This document shows, piece by piece, positions 22,205 to 33,392 of a stretch of DNA of 64,000 nucleotides; position 1 is the first letter of the stretch, and each line of letters starts with the position of its first letter. The stretch is from assembly GCA_008704415.1 (NCBI GenBank), contig VXIS01000153.1, forward strand, positions 1-64,000, in the 5' to 3' direction. The position numbers and the translations under genes were made by a program. The stretch comes from Sphaerosporella brunnea. Its lineage: Eukaryota; Ascomycota; Pezizomycetes; Pezizales; Pyronemataceae. The notes beneath the pieces were generated by a model. The model made no database searches, was not told where the DNA came from, and worked only from the letters and a program-made list of their open reading frames with translations.

Positions 22205-24064
22205 TTACCAAGTCTCCTGCTTATACCTCCCGCCCTTCTCCATCTGCTCCAGAAACAGCTCCGCCTGGCTATACTCCATGCCACCACACTTCTTGAACAC
22301 CTCGACCAGCGCCTCCCGCACAGCACTCGGCATCCGCCCGCTGCTGCCGCACACAAACACGATTCCCTCCTCTTCGCCGAGCGCCTTCCACACATCCTGC
22401 GCTTGCTCGCGGATCACCGTCTGCACGTAGCGCTTCGCCTTCTGGTCGCGCGAGAAGGCCGTGAACAGCTTTAGCTGTCCGCAGCTCTGCAGCGCCGCCC
22501 ATTCGTGAGCGAAGAAGAAGTCTTTCTCCTTATTCCGCGCACCAAATATGAGGATGTTCCCGCCGTTTGCGCCGTACGCGAGGCGGTGCTGGAGGAGCGC
22601 GCGCATGGGCGCCAGGCCGGTGCCGGGCGCTATCAGCACGACTGGTTTGCGGAGATCGCTCTCCTGCAGTGCTAGTGCCCCGCGGTGGAAACAGAGGGCT
22701 ACTTTGTCTTCCCCCGGCCGTAGCGAGGCGAGGAAGCGGGTGCACACCCCCCGCCGGGTTTTCTTGATGACGGTTTTGTAATTCACGATGGCGACGAGGA
22801 GGTCGAGTTGTTGTGGGTCCGTGGCGGCGGCGGAGGCGATGCTGAATTGCCGCGAGCGCATACGGGGGATGAGCTCGATTAGCCGGGAGAGGGGAATGCG
22901 GATTGTATTAAATTCTTGCAGCACCTCGAGGAGCGACCGCCGCGGCCGTGTGGTGTAGTCCCACAGCTCCTCGACCCAGATCGGGTCTGCGAATTCGAGA
23001 AGCCGCTGGCGGTGCGTTTCGTCTGATGTCAGGTGCGCTGCCAGTGCGAAAAAGCTGCGGCGCGGGATGGCGGTGATGTCAAGATGGTGTGTGAGCAGCG
23101 TGCGCAGGGTTAGTGGAGCCACGGTGGAGGGGATGAGGCAGGGCGGGTGTTCTCCCGGCGGGAGAAGCGGGGATGGTAGCAGCCGTAGCGGGCGGTCTGC
23201 GATAGAACTCCAGCCTTGGAGGTCAAGGAACAGCTCCACATCCTCGGGGAAGTTCTTGGGGGCGATGGAGACGGTTGCGCCCGGCTCCCAGGCGACGGCG
23301 GTGGGCAGCGAGAAGCGCAAGTGCCGCACGTCCTGCCAGTGGTCTTCGGGCGTGATGCGGTTATTCCCTGCGACCGTCGCAAGCACCGAGTCTGCGCAGG
23401 GCGCATGCAGAGTCCGCATCACCTCCCAGCCATCCTTCACCTCTTGCTGCTGCTCCTCCTCGGGGGCAAACTCAAGCACCCACTTCGCAGGCAACACCTC
23501 GACGTCTGGAATCTCTACCACGCCCTGCGGCAGCGGCCACAGTTCCCTCAGCACTCCGCGTACCTCCTCAACCCAGTACGCAAACGCGCCGTCGATGCCC
23601 TCCTCGCCACTCTGGTCGCCCTCACCTCTCCGAACAACCTCCGTGGCGCCCAACTGCAGCAGACGGCGCCCGACCTTCCGTCCCGCCCAGCAAAACTTCG
23701 GGTACGTCGAGTCGCCGAGACAAAACACGCCGAAGCGCACACCGGCCAGCCAGGCGGGCGGCAGCTTCTTCCGCAGTAACCCGCGCCAGAAGTGTTTGGC
23801 GTTGTCCGGGATCTCGCCCTGGCCGGTGGTGGACACAACGAGGAAGACGAGGTCCTGCGCCGGCAGCGAGGCCACCGCAAAGTCGTCACACGCGAGCAGC
23901 GTCACCAGGAACCGGTGCCGTTCCAGCGTCGCCGACAGCTGGAACGAGAGGTCTTCGGCTGTGCCCGTTTGTGTGGCGTACAGGATTAATGCCCGCCGCG
24001 GCAGCGGCGGGTTGTCGGTTGTTGAGCCGTTCATGGGGGGTATTATTTCGTCGGTGGTAGTCAT
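22205..24064 (-). CDS. TAH18: NADPH-dependent diflavin oxidoreductase 1 (Tah18/Ndor1)
   Basis: Electron donor of cytosolic iron-sulfur cluster assembly: passes electrons from NADPH through FAD and FMN to Dre2. Intronless; 619 aa from the ATG at 24064 (MTTTDEIIPPMNG). A 34-residue upstream extension of the frame is less likely. The N-terminal flavodoxin domain shows LILYATQTGTAEDLS, VVSTTGQGEIPDNAKHFWR and FGVFCLGDSTYPKFCWAGRK. The FAD part has RPLRLLPSP and the RMRSRQFSIASA flavin-binding motif. The NADPH part has VVLIAPGTGLAPMRALLQHR, NILIFGARNKEKDFFF and VFVCGSSGRMPSAV. It ends in GRYKQETW, the typical C-terminal Trp of this enzyme. Divergent from the fumarylacetoacetase gene, with 349 bp between the two starts. 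Confidence 0.93.
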   Translation of the reverse strand: MTTTDEIIPPMNGSTTDNPPLPRRALILYATQTGTAEDLSFQLSATLERHRFLVTLLACDDFAVASLPAQDLVFLVVSTTGQGEIPDNAKHFWRGLLRKKLPPAWLAGVRFGVFCLGDSTYPKFCWAGRKVGRRLLQLGATEVVRRGEGDQSGEEGIDGAFAYWVEEVRGVLRELWPLPQGVVEIPDVEVLPAKWVLEFAPEEEQQQEVKDGWEVMRTLHAPCADSVLATVAGNNRITPEDHWQDVRHLRFSLPTAVAWEPGATVSIAPKNFPEDVELFLDLQGWSSIADRPLRLLPSPLLPPGEHPPCLIPSTVAPLTLRTLLTHHLDITAIPRRSFFALAAHLTSDETHRQRLLEFADPIWVEELWDYTTRPRRSLLEVLQEFNTIRIPLSRLIELIPRMRSRQFSIASAAATDPQQLDLLVAIVNYKTVIKKTRRGVCTRFLASLRPGEDKVALCFHRGALALQESDLRKPVVLIAPGTGLAPMRALLQHRLAYGANGGNILIFGARNKEKDFFFAHEWAALQSCGQLKLFTAFSRDQKAKRYVQTVIREQAQDVWKALGEEEGIVFVCGSSGRMPSAVREALVEVFKKCGGMEYSQAELFLEQMEKGGRYKQETW

Positions 24065-24413
24065 CTGGGGGGTCGGGCGCGGCGCGAGAGGCGGTGGAGC
24101 TGTGTAAACATGATAGCCGTTATGACGAATGGTTGAAGTTCTGCAGTGGGAGCGCTGAGGTTGCAAAGAGCCCGCCCCACTTCTACTCTAGAATCTACAC
24201 GCTGCCCGCCCTGATCCCCCTTCGTTGATGACTGGCCCTTCAGCCGACGCGACATGTCATTGCCAACCCGCCCCCCGCATTATGTAACCCACTCGGCAAT
24301 CTCGGTGATCGCCGCATATCCGCCTCTAGCCGCCCACAGCCGCGTCTCCTCATGACGTCTTTCTTTCCAACCCTCCAGCAAACAGAAACAGAAAACAGAA
24401 AACAACAACTGAA
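24065..24413. promoter_or_regulatory. Shared divergent promoter, TAH18 / fumarylacetoacetase
   Basis: 349 bp between two divergent ATGs. The C/T-rich stretch and the CAAACAGAAACAGAAAACAG leader just upstream of the plus-strand ATG look like a fungal 5' leader. I could not assign specific factor sites. Confidence 0.5.
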
Positions 24414-25722
24414 ATGTCGTGGCTGCCAATTCCTTCAGATAGTGATTTCACTCTCGCCAACATCCCGTTCGGCGTCTTCCGCCATCCAATCACGGGCACT
24501 GGCCACCCCGCCATCGCGATCGGCGAGCACCTCCTCGATCTGCACGTCTTCAGCACTCATGGCGGGTTTTCGCAGCTCCCCGAGATGGTGGAGCATCTGG
24601 AGGTGTTTAAGCAGCCCACATTAAATGCGTTTGCGGCTCTCGGCCAGAAGACGCATCGGGCGGTCCGTGCCTACCTCCAGCAAGTCCTCACCGCCGACTC
24701 CCCGCTCGCCGCAGTGCTGCAGTATGATGAGACGCTGCAGAAGCAGGTGTTGTTTTCCCAGGACGCGGTGGAAATGCTACTGCCGATGGAGGTCGGGGAT
24801 TACACGGACTTTTATGCGGGACGCACACACGCCTTCAACGTGGGGTGTCTCTTCCGCGGAACGGACAACGCGCTGCAGAAGAACTATGAGCAGTTGCCGG
24901 TGGGCTACCATGGCCGTGCTAGCTCTGTGGTCATTTCGGGGACCCCAATTATGCGCCCAAACGGACAGACTGCGGAGGGTGTTATGGAGAAATGTAAACG
25001 CCTGGATTTGGAGCTGGAGATGGCGGCGTTTGTCGCGAGGGGGAACAAACTCGGCGAACCAATGAGTGTGGTGCAGGCGAGAGAGAACTTGTTTGGGTTT
25101 GCGCTGATGAATGATTGGAGTGGTGAGTTGCTCTGCAACTTGGGGGGGGAGGGGGGGGGGGTAAATGCGCTGATAAGGATTAGCGAGAGATATCCAGGCC
25201 TTCGAGTACGTCCCTCTTGGCCCCTTCACCTCCAAGAACTTCGGCACCACGATCTCATCCTGGATCGTCCTTCCGTGCGCACTGGAAAATTTCAAAGCTC
25301 TGCCGCTACAACGCACCTCCACCATCCCTGTGCAGAAGTACCTACTTGACCCCGAAGAAAAGTCGGTGTATGACATAGCACTCACGGTAGAAATCAACGG
25401 CGCTACACTCACAAAAACTAGCTCCAAGAACTTGCTGTGGAGCTTCCCACAGATGTTGGCGCATCACACTGTTACCGGGTGTAACATGCGCACTGGAGAC
25501 TTGCTGGGGAGTGGTACGATATCTGGGGAGGGAGTAGGAGAGGCAGGGTGCTTGCTGGAGGCTACGAAGGGCGGGAAGGAGCCGGTTGCGCTCGGGGGTG
25601 TCCAGAGGACGTGGCTGCAGGATGGGGATGAAGTGGTTATCAAGGGCTTTTGTGGGGAGGGAGAGACGAGGGTCGGATGGGGAGAATGTAAGGGCGTGAT
25701 ATTGCCGGCGTTGGACATTTAA
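24414..25722 (+). CDS. fahA: Fumarylacetoacetase
   Basis: Last enzyme of phenylalanine/tyrosine catabolism: hydrolyses fumarylacetoacetate to fumarate and acetoacetate (EC 3.7.1.2) in the cytosol. Two exons, 24414-25122 and 25184-25722, giving 415 aa (family about 415-430). The N-terminal SH3-like domain starts MSWLPIPSDSDFTLANIPFG. The catalytic domain holds DYTDFYAGRTHAFNVGCLFR, LPVGYHGRASSVVISGTPI and ELEMAAFVARGN. The intron splits FALMNDWS from ARDIQAFEYVPLGPF, exactly restoring the conserved NDWSARDIQ block. Later motifs include KNLLWSFPQMLAHHTVTGC and GSGTISG. The 61-nt intron contains long G-runs, unusual for a spliceosomal intron. The homogentisate dioxygenase and maleylacetoacetate isomerase genes often found beside it in fungi are not in this window. 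Confidence 0.94.
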
Positions 25723-26202
25723 AGTGCTTGAGATGTTCGGAAATAAATAAAACTACTACGGTGGTGATGGCTACGGGAAGGGTTGATGATTTCTTGCGAC
25801 ACCGAAAACCCAATGCTTCGCTGGCCACCCCGCCACCGGAAAACAATTCCTTGGAACGCAAATCCGAGGCGCTGGCATACATAAACAAGTACATGTACTT
25901 AGTATATACATGTTACCCCCATCACAATTCACAGTGCACGATTGGTATCAAGAATTTGGTGATGAATGCTTTGATTCTACACAGCAAAAGCCAAAGTTCT
26001 CGCTCGCTACACAAGACACAAAGACATCGCCAAAGAAAAAGGTATTTCCCAAGTTGCAAAAAGTTAAGAGTTATGTTCTCTTGACAAAATACAACAAATG
26101 TTGCGCCCAATGTTTCCCCCAAATCTCCAAGACACAAAGATCGAATGACCCAATGACTAATTACCGTACCCAAACGCTGAAAAAAACGAAGTTGAGATGG
26201 AA
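25723..26202. other. Convergent 3' flanks, FAH and ALAS
   Basis: 480-bp A/T-rich spacer between two convergent genes. No gene seen. Confidence 0.6.
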
Positions 26203-28263
26203 CTAGGCAGTAATGCCACGGGGGGTGTCAATGACAGTCTCGAAGACCTCATCAACAGCATGGCCAGTCTTGATGGTAATGTTCGCTGAGGTAGCGACCT
26301 TAGGAGCGGGCTTGATCAGGCCAAGCTGCTCGTTGGTCCAAATGGGGTCAACCTTGGCGTTCATGCCGACACCGCAGAGGCCACCCTCGAGGGCCCAGTC
26401 GGAGGTACGCTTGAGGTTGAGCGTCTGCCAAACATCTTCCAAGGCCTCGTAGAGCTGGTTCTGGAACTGCTCGGTGTGACCGGGGGTCGGGGTGATGCGG
26501 AGGCGCTCCTGTCCAACGGGAACAGTGGGGTAGTTGATAGCCTGGACGTAGATGTCATGCTTGTTCAAGAGCATGTCACTAGCCGTGCGGGCGAGCTCGG
26601 CGTCGCCGACCAGGACCGGGACGATGTGGGAGGGGTTGGGGATGACCGGGAAGTCACGAGCCTCGAGCTCCTTCTTGACTGTGCGAACATGATGCTGCTG
26701 AAGGTGACGGTCACCAGAGTAGTCGTACTGGTATTCGATGGCAGCTCGAGCACCAGCCATGGTAGCCGGCGGGAGTGAGGTGGTAAAGATGAAGCCAGGG
26801 GCCAATGATCGGATGGCGTCAACGAACTTGGCAGATCCGGCAATGTATCCACCGACACAGCCATAAGCCTTGCCGAGGGTACCGGTGATGATGTCAATGC
26901 GGTCCATGATGGTTCCCTTGGGGCGACCGGCGGCGTGAGCCTCCCAATCGAGGTGCTCGGCGACACCAGCACCGTGGGGTCCGTACATGCCGACAGCGTG
27001 GACTTCATCCAGGAAAGTGATGGCGCCATACTTGTCCGCAAGGTCCTGGATCTCGGCGATGGGGCCGATAGATCCGCACATGGAGTACACAGACTCGAAG
27101 GCGATGATCTTAGGGATGTGCAGAGGTAGCGAGGCGAGCTTGGCCTCGAGGTCCTCAAGATCGTTGTGCTTAAACACCATCTTTTTCGCACCAGAGTGGC
27201 GGATACCCTGGATCATTGACGCATGGTTCAATGAATCTGATAGGATAACACAGTTTGGCAACTTAGAGCCAAGAGTGGCAAGAGTGGCATCGTTGGCAAC
27301 GAAGCAAGATGAGAACACCAGCGCGGCGGGTTTAGCGTGGAGCTTTGCGAGGGAGGCCTCAATCTCAATGGCATGTTTGTTGTGACCAGAGATGTTACGG
27401 GTGCCACCGGCACCAGCTCCGTACATGTCAAGGGTTTCATGCATGACCTTGAGGACCTGCGGGTTCCTTCCCATTCCGAGCTAGAAAAATCGTCAGCCAA
27501 CCCTGCACTGACAACATAAAACAGGATGAAACTCACATAATCGTTACTGCACCACGAGGTGACCAAGTCGTTGGGGTCCTCCAAGTGAGCCTGGGGAAAT
27601 TTACCGGCCAGTCGGTTGATGTTGTTGAAGTACCTATAGCTTCGATCTTTGTGTTTCTGCTCCAATTGATAGTTGTAGAAGCCCTCGTAGTCGAATTTAG
27701 CCGTGCAATCGCTCGTCGCCTTCACGGGGGAGGCACTCTTGAGGATAGTCTTGGCACCTTTGGAAGGCTTCAGGCTGTCCGCGATCTGAGCAGCATGCTT
27801 AGCGGCACTTCCGTGTGGGCAGATGCCTGTACATCACCAAGTCAAATTTCCAATTCCAAATCCAATTGACTTGGGACAAATTTCAAAACATACCCTTGGA
27901 AGTGTCAATGATACCCGCCCTACGGTGAACCTCCTCCACGTCCAGAGTCTCAGCATTTCTAGAGTTAGAGGACTCGAATCCCTTTTTGTTAGTGGGGGCG
28001 ACGTAATGGCGCTTCTGGCGAGGGATGGCCAACGAGACAGACGGGTTTGCAAAAACCGAGCCCACGCTCGAGGCACGGCCGCTCTGGACGGCGAGTGCCT
28101 TCGACATTATCGGGCATCGGCGGGCAACGACCTGAAGGTTGGACATGGTGCCACCACCACTAGCAGAAGGCGACGAGGAGGTAGAGAGCGCACGAAGAGT
28201 GCTGGGCGAAGTCTTCTTCAAGAAAGGGCAGACGCTGCGCGACTGTCTGAGAATTGGCTCCAT
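26203..28263 (-). CDS. hemA: 5-aminolevulinate synthase, mitochondrial
   Basis: First step of heme synthesis: condenses glycine and succinyl-CoA with PLP in the mitochondrial matrix. Three exons (minus strand): 28263-27894, 27826-27537 and 27480-26203, giving 645 aa, close to other fungal ALAS. The presequence is basic and Ser-rich. Cys-Pro heme-regulatory-type motifs occur at residues 12-13 (SVCPFLKK), 50-51 (RRCPIMSK) and 126-127 (GICPHG). The catalytic core shows [29 protein letters not shown] (across intron 2), [25 protein letters not shown], and the PLP-lysine motif [15 protein letters not shown]. Introns are 67 and 56 nt with GTATGT and GTGAGT donors. The Cys-Pro motifs suggest heme-controlled import or turnover, as described for ALAS elsewhere. 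Confidence 0.95.
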
Positions 28264-31200
28264 GGTTTTTTGTTTTTTTTTTGCGTGGTAAAATGCGTTT
28301 TCCTGTTAGTTGTCGTGGGCGGTAGTTGATTGAGAAGTGCAAAAGATTTGAGCGGAAACCGAACTACGGCTAGCTAGTTTGTATAGCGCGGTAGGCGGGT
28401 GAAGGGAAGGTTATGGCGAGAGAAGAGAAGGGAAGGGCGTGAAGTGGGAAGAAGGTTAAGGGGGAGCGGAAGGGGGGGATGTTCTTTAAGGGAAGAAAGG
28501 TTATGGGGGGGGGAGCTGGGCGGGTTTAAGAGTGGTTCACCCGCGGCAGCGTTCTCACTTCTGAGGCAATGGCGATGTCACCCGCGGCCGGGACTACGCC
28601 GCTTCAAATAATGCGTGGTCTATTCGTCCATGCGTGAGTGAGGCAAGGAGCGCTTGCATCGGGGCGGGTACTGGTTTCGATTCTGTTTGTGTTTTGGATT
28701 GGCGACGCAACATTGTTCTTGGTGCGAAGTATGGCTGTATCCCGTAGGTATATCTGGCCATACTCAAACGACGACCGGTAAAGTTCCTGACATCGATATC
28801 TTCTACGCGCACACACTCACTGGTAGCTGCCTGGTATCGAATCTGGCAACATCGCAGTTTGCTACCTCGCACGACAAATTCAGCATTCTCGTGTTCGGAT
28901 GGCCGACGTTATTTCCCGGGGGTTTCGAACGGCACTGTCGGGCTCTGTGAATTACGCACGCATTGATTGGCCACCATCACCACCACCCCTGCCAGCAGCA
29001 AGTCGAGGTTTGCGTCCAACAAAAAAAAAAAAGAATCACGGGCTAGGGAAACCCCAACGCGTTTCTCATCGCAGCAGCCATAGCTATATCCGAATGAAGC
29101 TCGCTTTCACTCAATTGGGTTCAGGATAGGTGCCTGTGCAAAATCCTGCCGCCGAGGAAGCGCAAACGCCTCGAACAAGATCGATATCACCCAGCTGAAC
29201 TTGAGATGTGTTCTCTTTTTTTTCAAGACCACGACCAACAGACCTGAGACCTGGACTGTCTCGCCCAGCGCCACGGGGGACCAAAAGCACTCTCGTGCGT
29301 CCCTAGCAGGCTTCTCAGCCGAACCGCTCACTCGACGCACCTCGGCCCATCCACATGCAACCCCACTTATATAACTCTCTCAGGAAATCCGTCCCAACTT
29401 CTTTGCCAGATCGATATTAAATAAAAAACCCACGCATGATTTCCGCGGGAAGACCGGCTGCCACAACCGGTCTGTGAGTATGTCGACCTGCATCGTGCGA
29501 CCCGACCACAAACCTCCTTCCTTTTCTTTTGGTTGTGTGGATTGAGTTTGTGCAGCGTTGCGCGGAGAGATCGCAACCACGATCCGCCACAAAGAGAAGC
29601 CAGATCGGGAGGTACCGTATCAGGAAATCCCCGGCACCATGTGCTATATAAGCCGGCTTCTTTTTGCATATTTTTTGTTTTTGGCTTCGGTGTCAGCAAT
29701 TCGGTACAAGTGCTCAAGTCAGCTTGTCTTGCCGAGAGAGAGAGAGAGATGTTTTTGGTCTCTAAAACCTCCCAGTGTGATAAATTCCTTTGAGACACCT
29801 AGATCGTGGGGCTGTTCACTTCTGGGTAATGTATACCTACCGCCTCGTGTCAGATGGTTGAAACACATCGCGAGATCCAGTCCAGTCCAGACGAATTCGC
29901 TCAAGCGAAATGCAGGAACCAAACCAACCTTCGGTTTTACGTAGAGTACTATATAATCCCGATGCTATATCCCAGGTCGCAAAACGTTATCAAAAACTCC
30001 TGTGGTCAAAGACCTTTTCCATTACGCCTGGCCGTCTAGATTTGAGTATTGCATACTCGAATTCGCGAATGCGTCTGACGCCGAGCGGCCGGGTTTAGTG
30101 GGTGCCCCGAAGTTTACTCGAGGAATCTGAAATAGATGGTAGCGAGTGAGAAAGTATGAGTCGTGGGTTAGGGGTTTTACCACCGGGCCACTGGCGTTAC
30201 AGTTACATACAAGTCTATGCCTCCACGCAGTGTCATCACCATATATGTTGATAAATGGATGGAGGGCGAGCATATACTATCTCTAAGGGACTGTGATTAT
30301 GTATAGAATGAACCGCAAACTTTGCCCCAGCATATATTCCGTGGCTCCGAGTCATCGATACCGCTTCACCGCCCAATTACCGGCGCGATGCCGTCCAGCC
30401 CGCCGCACGGCGAGGTACAAGTGCCCTATTGCCTTGTCGGAGAGCTTACTTGCTCGGCGTACCCTCCTTGATGCATCATTGATCATCAAGCCATGCCGCA
30501 ACACTGCACCTTCAATTGCGATACCCCAGTTAGTCATCCTTCCTCGCTGCGAGCAACTTGAAGCTCACGCTTCAGGCTCGTTGTGGGTCTTTTTTTTTTT
30601 TTTGTTCGGCGCTCTCACAACGATGCCTTATTGATGACGCATCATGCGCATTACCAGCTTGCTGCAATCGGCATGCGCAGCTCACTGACCCCTCACTGGC
30701 ACGCCACGATGGGTGGTAGACTACGCCAAGGCTGAAGAGAACGGATCCGCGGACGCGATGGTGCAGGGCGTGGCATATTGAATGGTGGGCAGACCGCTCA
30801 TCAGGCAAGCACATCTGAAGCCCAAGGCCACCGAAACCCACGTCGACGGTCGATCCAAGCCAGCACCTCCCAACGGTCATCATATATCCCTCGCGGGAAG
30901 AGTGCTAGATCGTGGCTTTTGGCCTGATCTGAAGAAGGACCAACTACTACGTGTGTGTACCAGCTTCTCATGAGTCTGGCTTTTGCCAGTGCAACGATTG
31001 ATAAATACAATGTCAGCGTAAACTAATTAAACCAATTCAGAATTTCACACGGATGGTCGAGTCCGAGCACCTTGGGCGGCGGTGCGGGGCCGCATGGCTG
31101 CCGCCGGACACTGGCAGGCGCCTGTCCCAAAGTATTCGAGTAGCCATCAATTGACACGGTGCGCACGAGAAATAAATGCGGTTATTGGGCCTGGGTCATA

Positions 31201-32139
31201 TACGCCAGGGTTCGCACATCAATGGCGCGTTGGGCCCAGGCTCCGTATGCAGCACACCGGCATTGCCTGCTTCAGGACAGTCCTGGGCAAGGCGAGGATT
31301 TCTAGTTGTGGCCATATCCAAGATCGAGTGAGAATATGTGCGTATTCACGCGCAGCTGCAGAGGGCGTTCGAATAGCTGATTATACAATCAATCTGGGAT
31401 GGGATGGGTGACTCATGTAGCAGAATTAATATTTTAACTACATACCGTAACAGAAAACCCCCCGGTTATCAGTGAGGTAGTGCGGCATAGCGGAAAATTG
31501 CAGCAATTTAAAAGCTGCTGATATAAGGCGGCACATATGTGGATGGATATTCGCACCAAAACTCTGCGCATTGGTTTTCCGATGTCCAACGTAATGGATG
31601 TTTGAATCGATGCTCAGCCACAGTGGGCGGCCGCCGGGGCGGCGATGCAGCGGGCATCGATCGCCGCACTGTCAACACCATGACGATCACGGACATCATC
31701 AGCATCAGCAGCAGCAGTATCAGCACACCAGCATGCTCATCCCGTATCACCGCGATACAAAGCCACTGGCACCCCCAAAACAGTCGGAATTGCTTCGAAC
31801 AATGGTGCTAAAGAAGGTACTCCCAACTCTCGCGGTTCCACGCCTGTAGCAGTGAAACTAGCAGACCTACGATGAATTGTAAAAACCGAGTCCGTGATAG
31901 TTGCCGTTCTTCAGCCAAACTCTAAATATCGTCATCGCGATGAGCGGTTCCAGCGGTTCCAGCGTGCACTCGTTCAAACTGCCGTATCAAAACGCAACTC
32001 TAGTATTCGGGCACAATGAATAGCACGTTTTGACTGCGCATTGTGCAGACTGTAGCATCACTGAGGTATTCTCAAAGAATACGTATTATATGAACGGAGC
32101 ATTCCCGATAATTATTTGTTACAAAAACTCCGATCACAA
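28264..32139. other. ALAS promoter and gene-poor island, left part
   Basis: The first ~1 kb would hold the ALAS promoter, with A/G-rich tracts on the plus strand. The rest contains only short overlapping ORFs without domains, a (GA)n run near 29738-29750 and homopolymer A/T runs. I see no gene, tRNA or element end that I can support here. Confidence 0.45.
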
Positions 32140-32298
32140 TACCGCATAAACATACACTCCGGCACTGATAATCGGGGTTTATTCGCTACTTTCCGGAAAC
32201 AGGGCGGCTGAGTGACTGACACACCTGGGTTCCAAGTCACTTAGCCACATGACTTGGCCACAAAGATTCGCCCCAGCGGATAACCCGAGTTTGCGTTG
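32140..32298. mobile_element. Degenerate family-B MITE remnant
   Basis: The left end reads TACCGCATAAAC, identical to the first 12 bases of the complete foldback MITE at 16562. An internal AAGTCACTTAGCCACATGACTTGG block recalls its AAGTCACT...CATG core, and the right end CCGAGTTTGCG weakly resembles the inverted end CGAGTTTATGCGG. The arms no longer pair well. It lies about 70 bp before the first recognisable codons of the decayed NTPase gene. Confidence 0.4.
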
Positions 32299-32365
32299 TT
32301 TCGCGGCGTTCGAGGGCAGTGTTGTGTACGGCGTCGTGATCTTTCTAAGTGTCAAAATTTAACCC

Positions 32366-33100
32366 CACCTAGCGTCTTATTGGGATTCGGAGTTGTGGGC
32401 GGGCCTGTTCAAGACCATTGCTGGAGCAGCTCTTGGACCACGCGTGATAACTTTTTCTTCATTTGGCTCGCCAACCGGTGGTTACCAAGGAATTAAACAA
32501 ACGCAACGTTTTATCAAAACGCCGTTGGTACTCGGAATTGAGCAGAAAATATCACTGCGAGCACTGCCACTACCGGTTCAGAGGGCATAGGGTGTCTTTA
32601 TTCGACAGTTCTGAAGCGTTAAGGGGTCAATTTTCAGCGGACCTCCAGGAGCGGATATACCATATCACGACGGGACATCCCGGAGCTCTTGCATCACTCG
32701 TACAGGAGATGCTTACATCTTGCCCTGTATGTATTTAGAACCCACCATCCTAGCACATCACTTATTAACCATATTGCGCCGGAGCGGTCTCATCGACCTT
32801 CAAACTGCTAACAAGAACTTATTTTCTCGCCCGAAAGAGCTGTTTGAAATTCCGAGGCATGGTCCCTTCGCAAGAGGCCTACCATCTCCCGAGGTACTTC
32901 AGAAAGCCAATTATTCACCTATCTTGAAACAAATGGTTGTTAGTGGTGGGCGCTGTAAGCAGGACGACTTGGATGCGTTCGCCATTGCCGATATTAAAAA
33001 ACTAGAAGAAAACGGATGGGTTCACACGGAGACTCCAACCAACGGCGAGACTGAATATTCTTTTGCGAGTCCGCTGCATTTTTGGTCTGTGCAACCGTGA
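32366..33100 (+). pseudogene. Decayed Crinkler/RHS-like P-loop NTPase, C-terminal part
   Basis: Three open segments in two frames line up, in order, with the C-terminal half of the fungal Crinkler-type (RHS-like) NTPase family. First: YWDSELWAGLFKTIAG and VITFSSFGSPTGG (frame of 32393). Second, after a frame change between about 32530 and 32610: YHITTGHPGALASLVQ (frame of 32463). Third: FARGLPSPEVLQKANYSP and KLEENGWVHTETPTNG then YSFASPLHFW (frame of 32720). The second change could be an intron (a GTATGT donor sits at 32727); the first looks like a frameshift. The N-terminal region with the Walker A loop is not visible upstream, where a MITE remnant lies. Downstream codons near 33130-33200 may continue it. 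The family match is from recall of its motifs, not an alignment. Confidence 0.5.
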
Positions 33101-33392
33101 ACTCTGGTTGGTTACTATTGCTAACAGATAGCCCAGGCACGGCGCTTCGTGTCTGCTGCATTCGGTTTTCTGCTGGTAAGCTCGCGTACGGGTCTCCCTT
33201 GGATTTGGCCACATATGACTACTATGAAGCCCTTTCCAGACGGTAAAGCTTATGGCTGTTATACCGTGCTCAGGCAGAACAAAGGGTGATGTAATGGGTT
33301 TTCTGGAGGAAGAGTCGTCGAGGAAAAGATATGCGGTGGTAAACACCATGCGCGATCAGAAAAACCTTGCTCATCAAATAATTATTATAATA
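33101..33392. other. Spacer between the decayed NTPase gene and MITE A
   Basis: It may contain a diverged continuation of the NTPase-like gene (a frame reading ARRFVSAAFGFLL near 33137). Otherwise nothing recognisable. Confidence 0.3.

Noticed and set aside
23067..24107. 346-codon plus-strand ORF
   Set aside because: It is exactly antisense to Tah18, whose domains are unmistakable. The ORF has shadow composition (S, R, T, C) and no domain.
22205..28263. Tah18, FAH and ALAS as a functional cluster
   Set aside because: They belong to separate pathways (Fe-S assembly, tyrosine breakdown, heme synthesis) and the arrangement shows no shared control beyond one divergent promoter.
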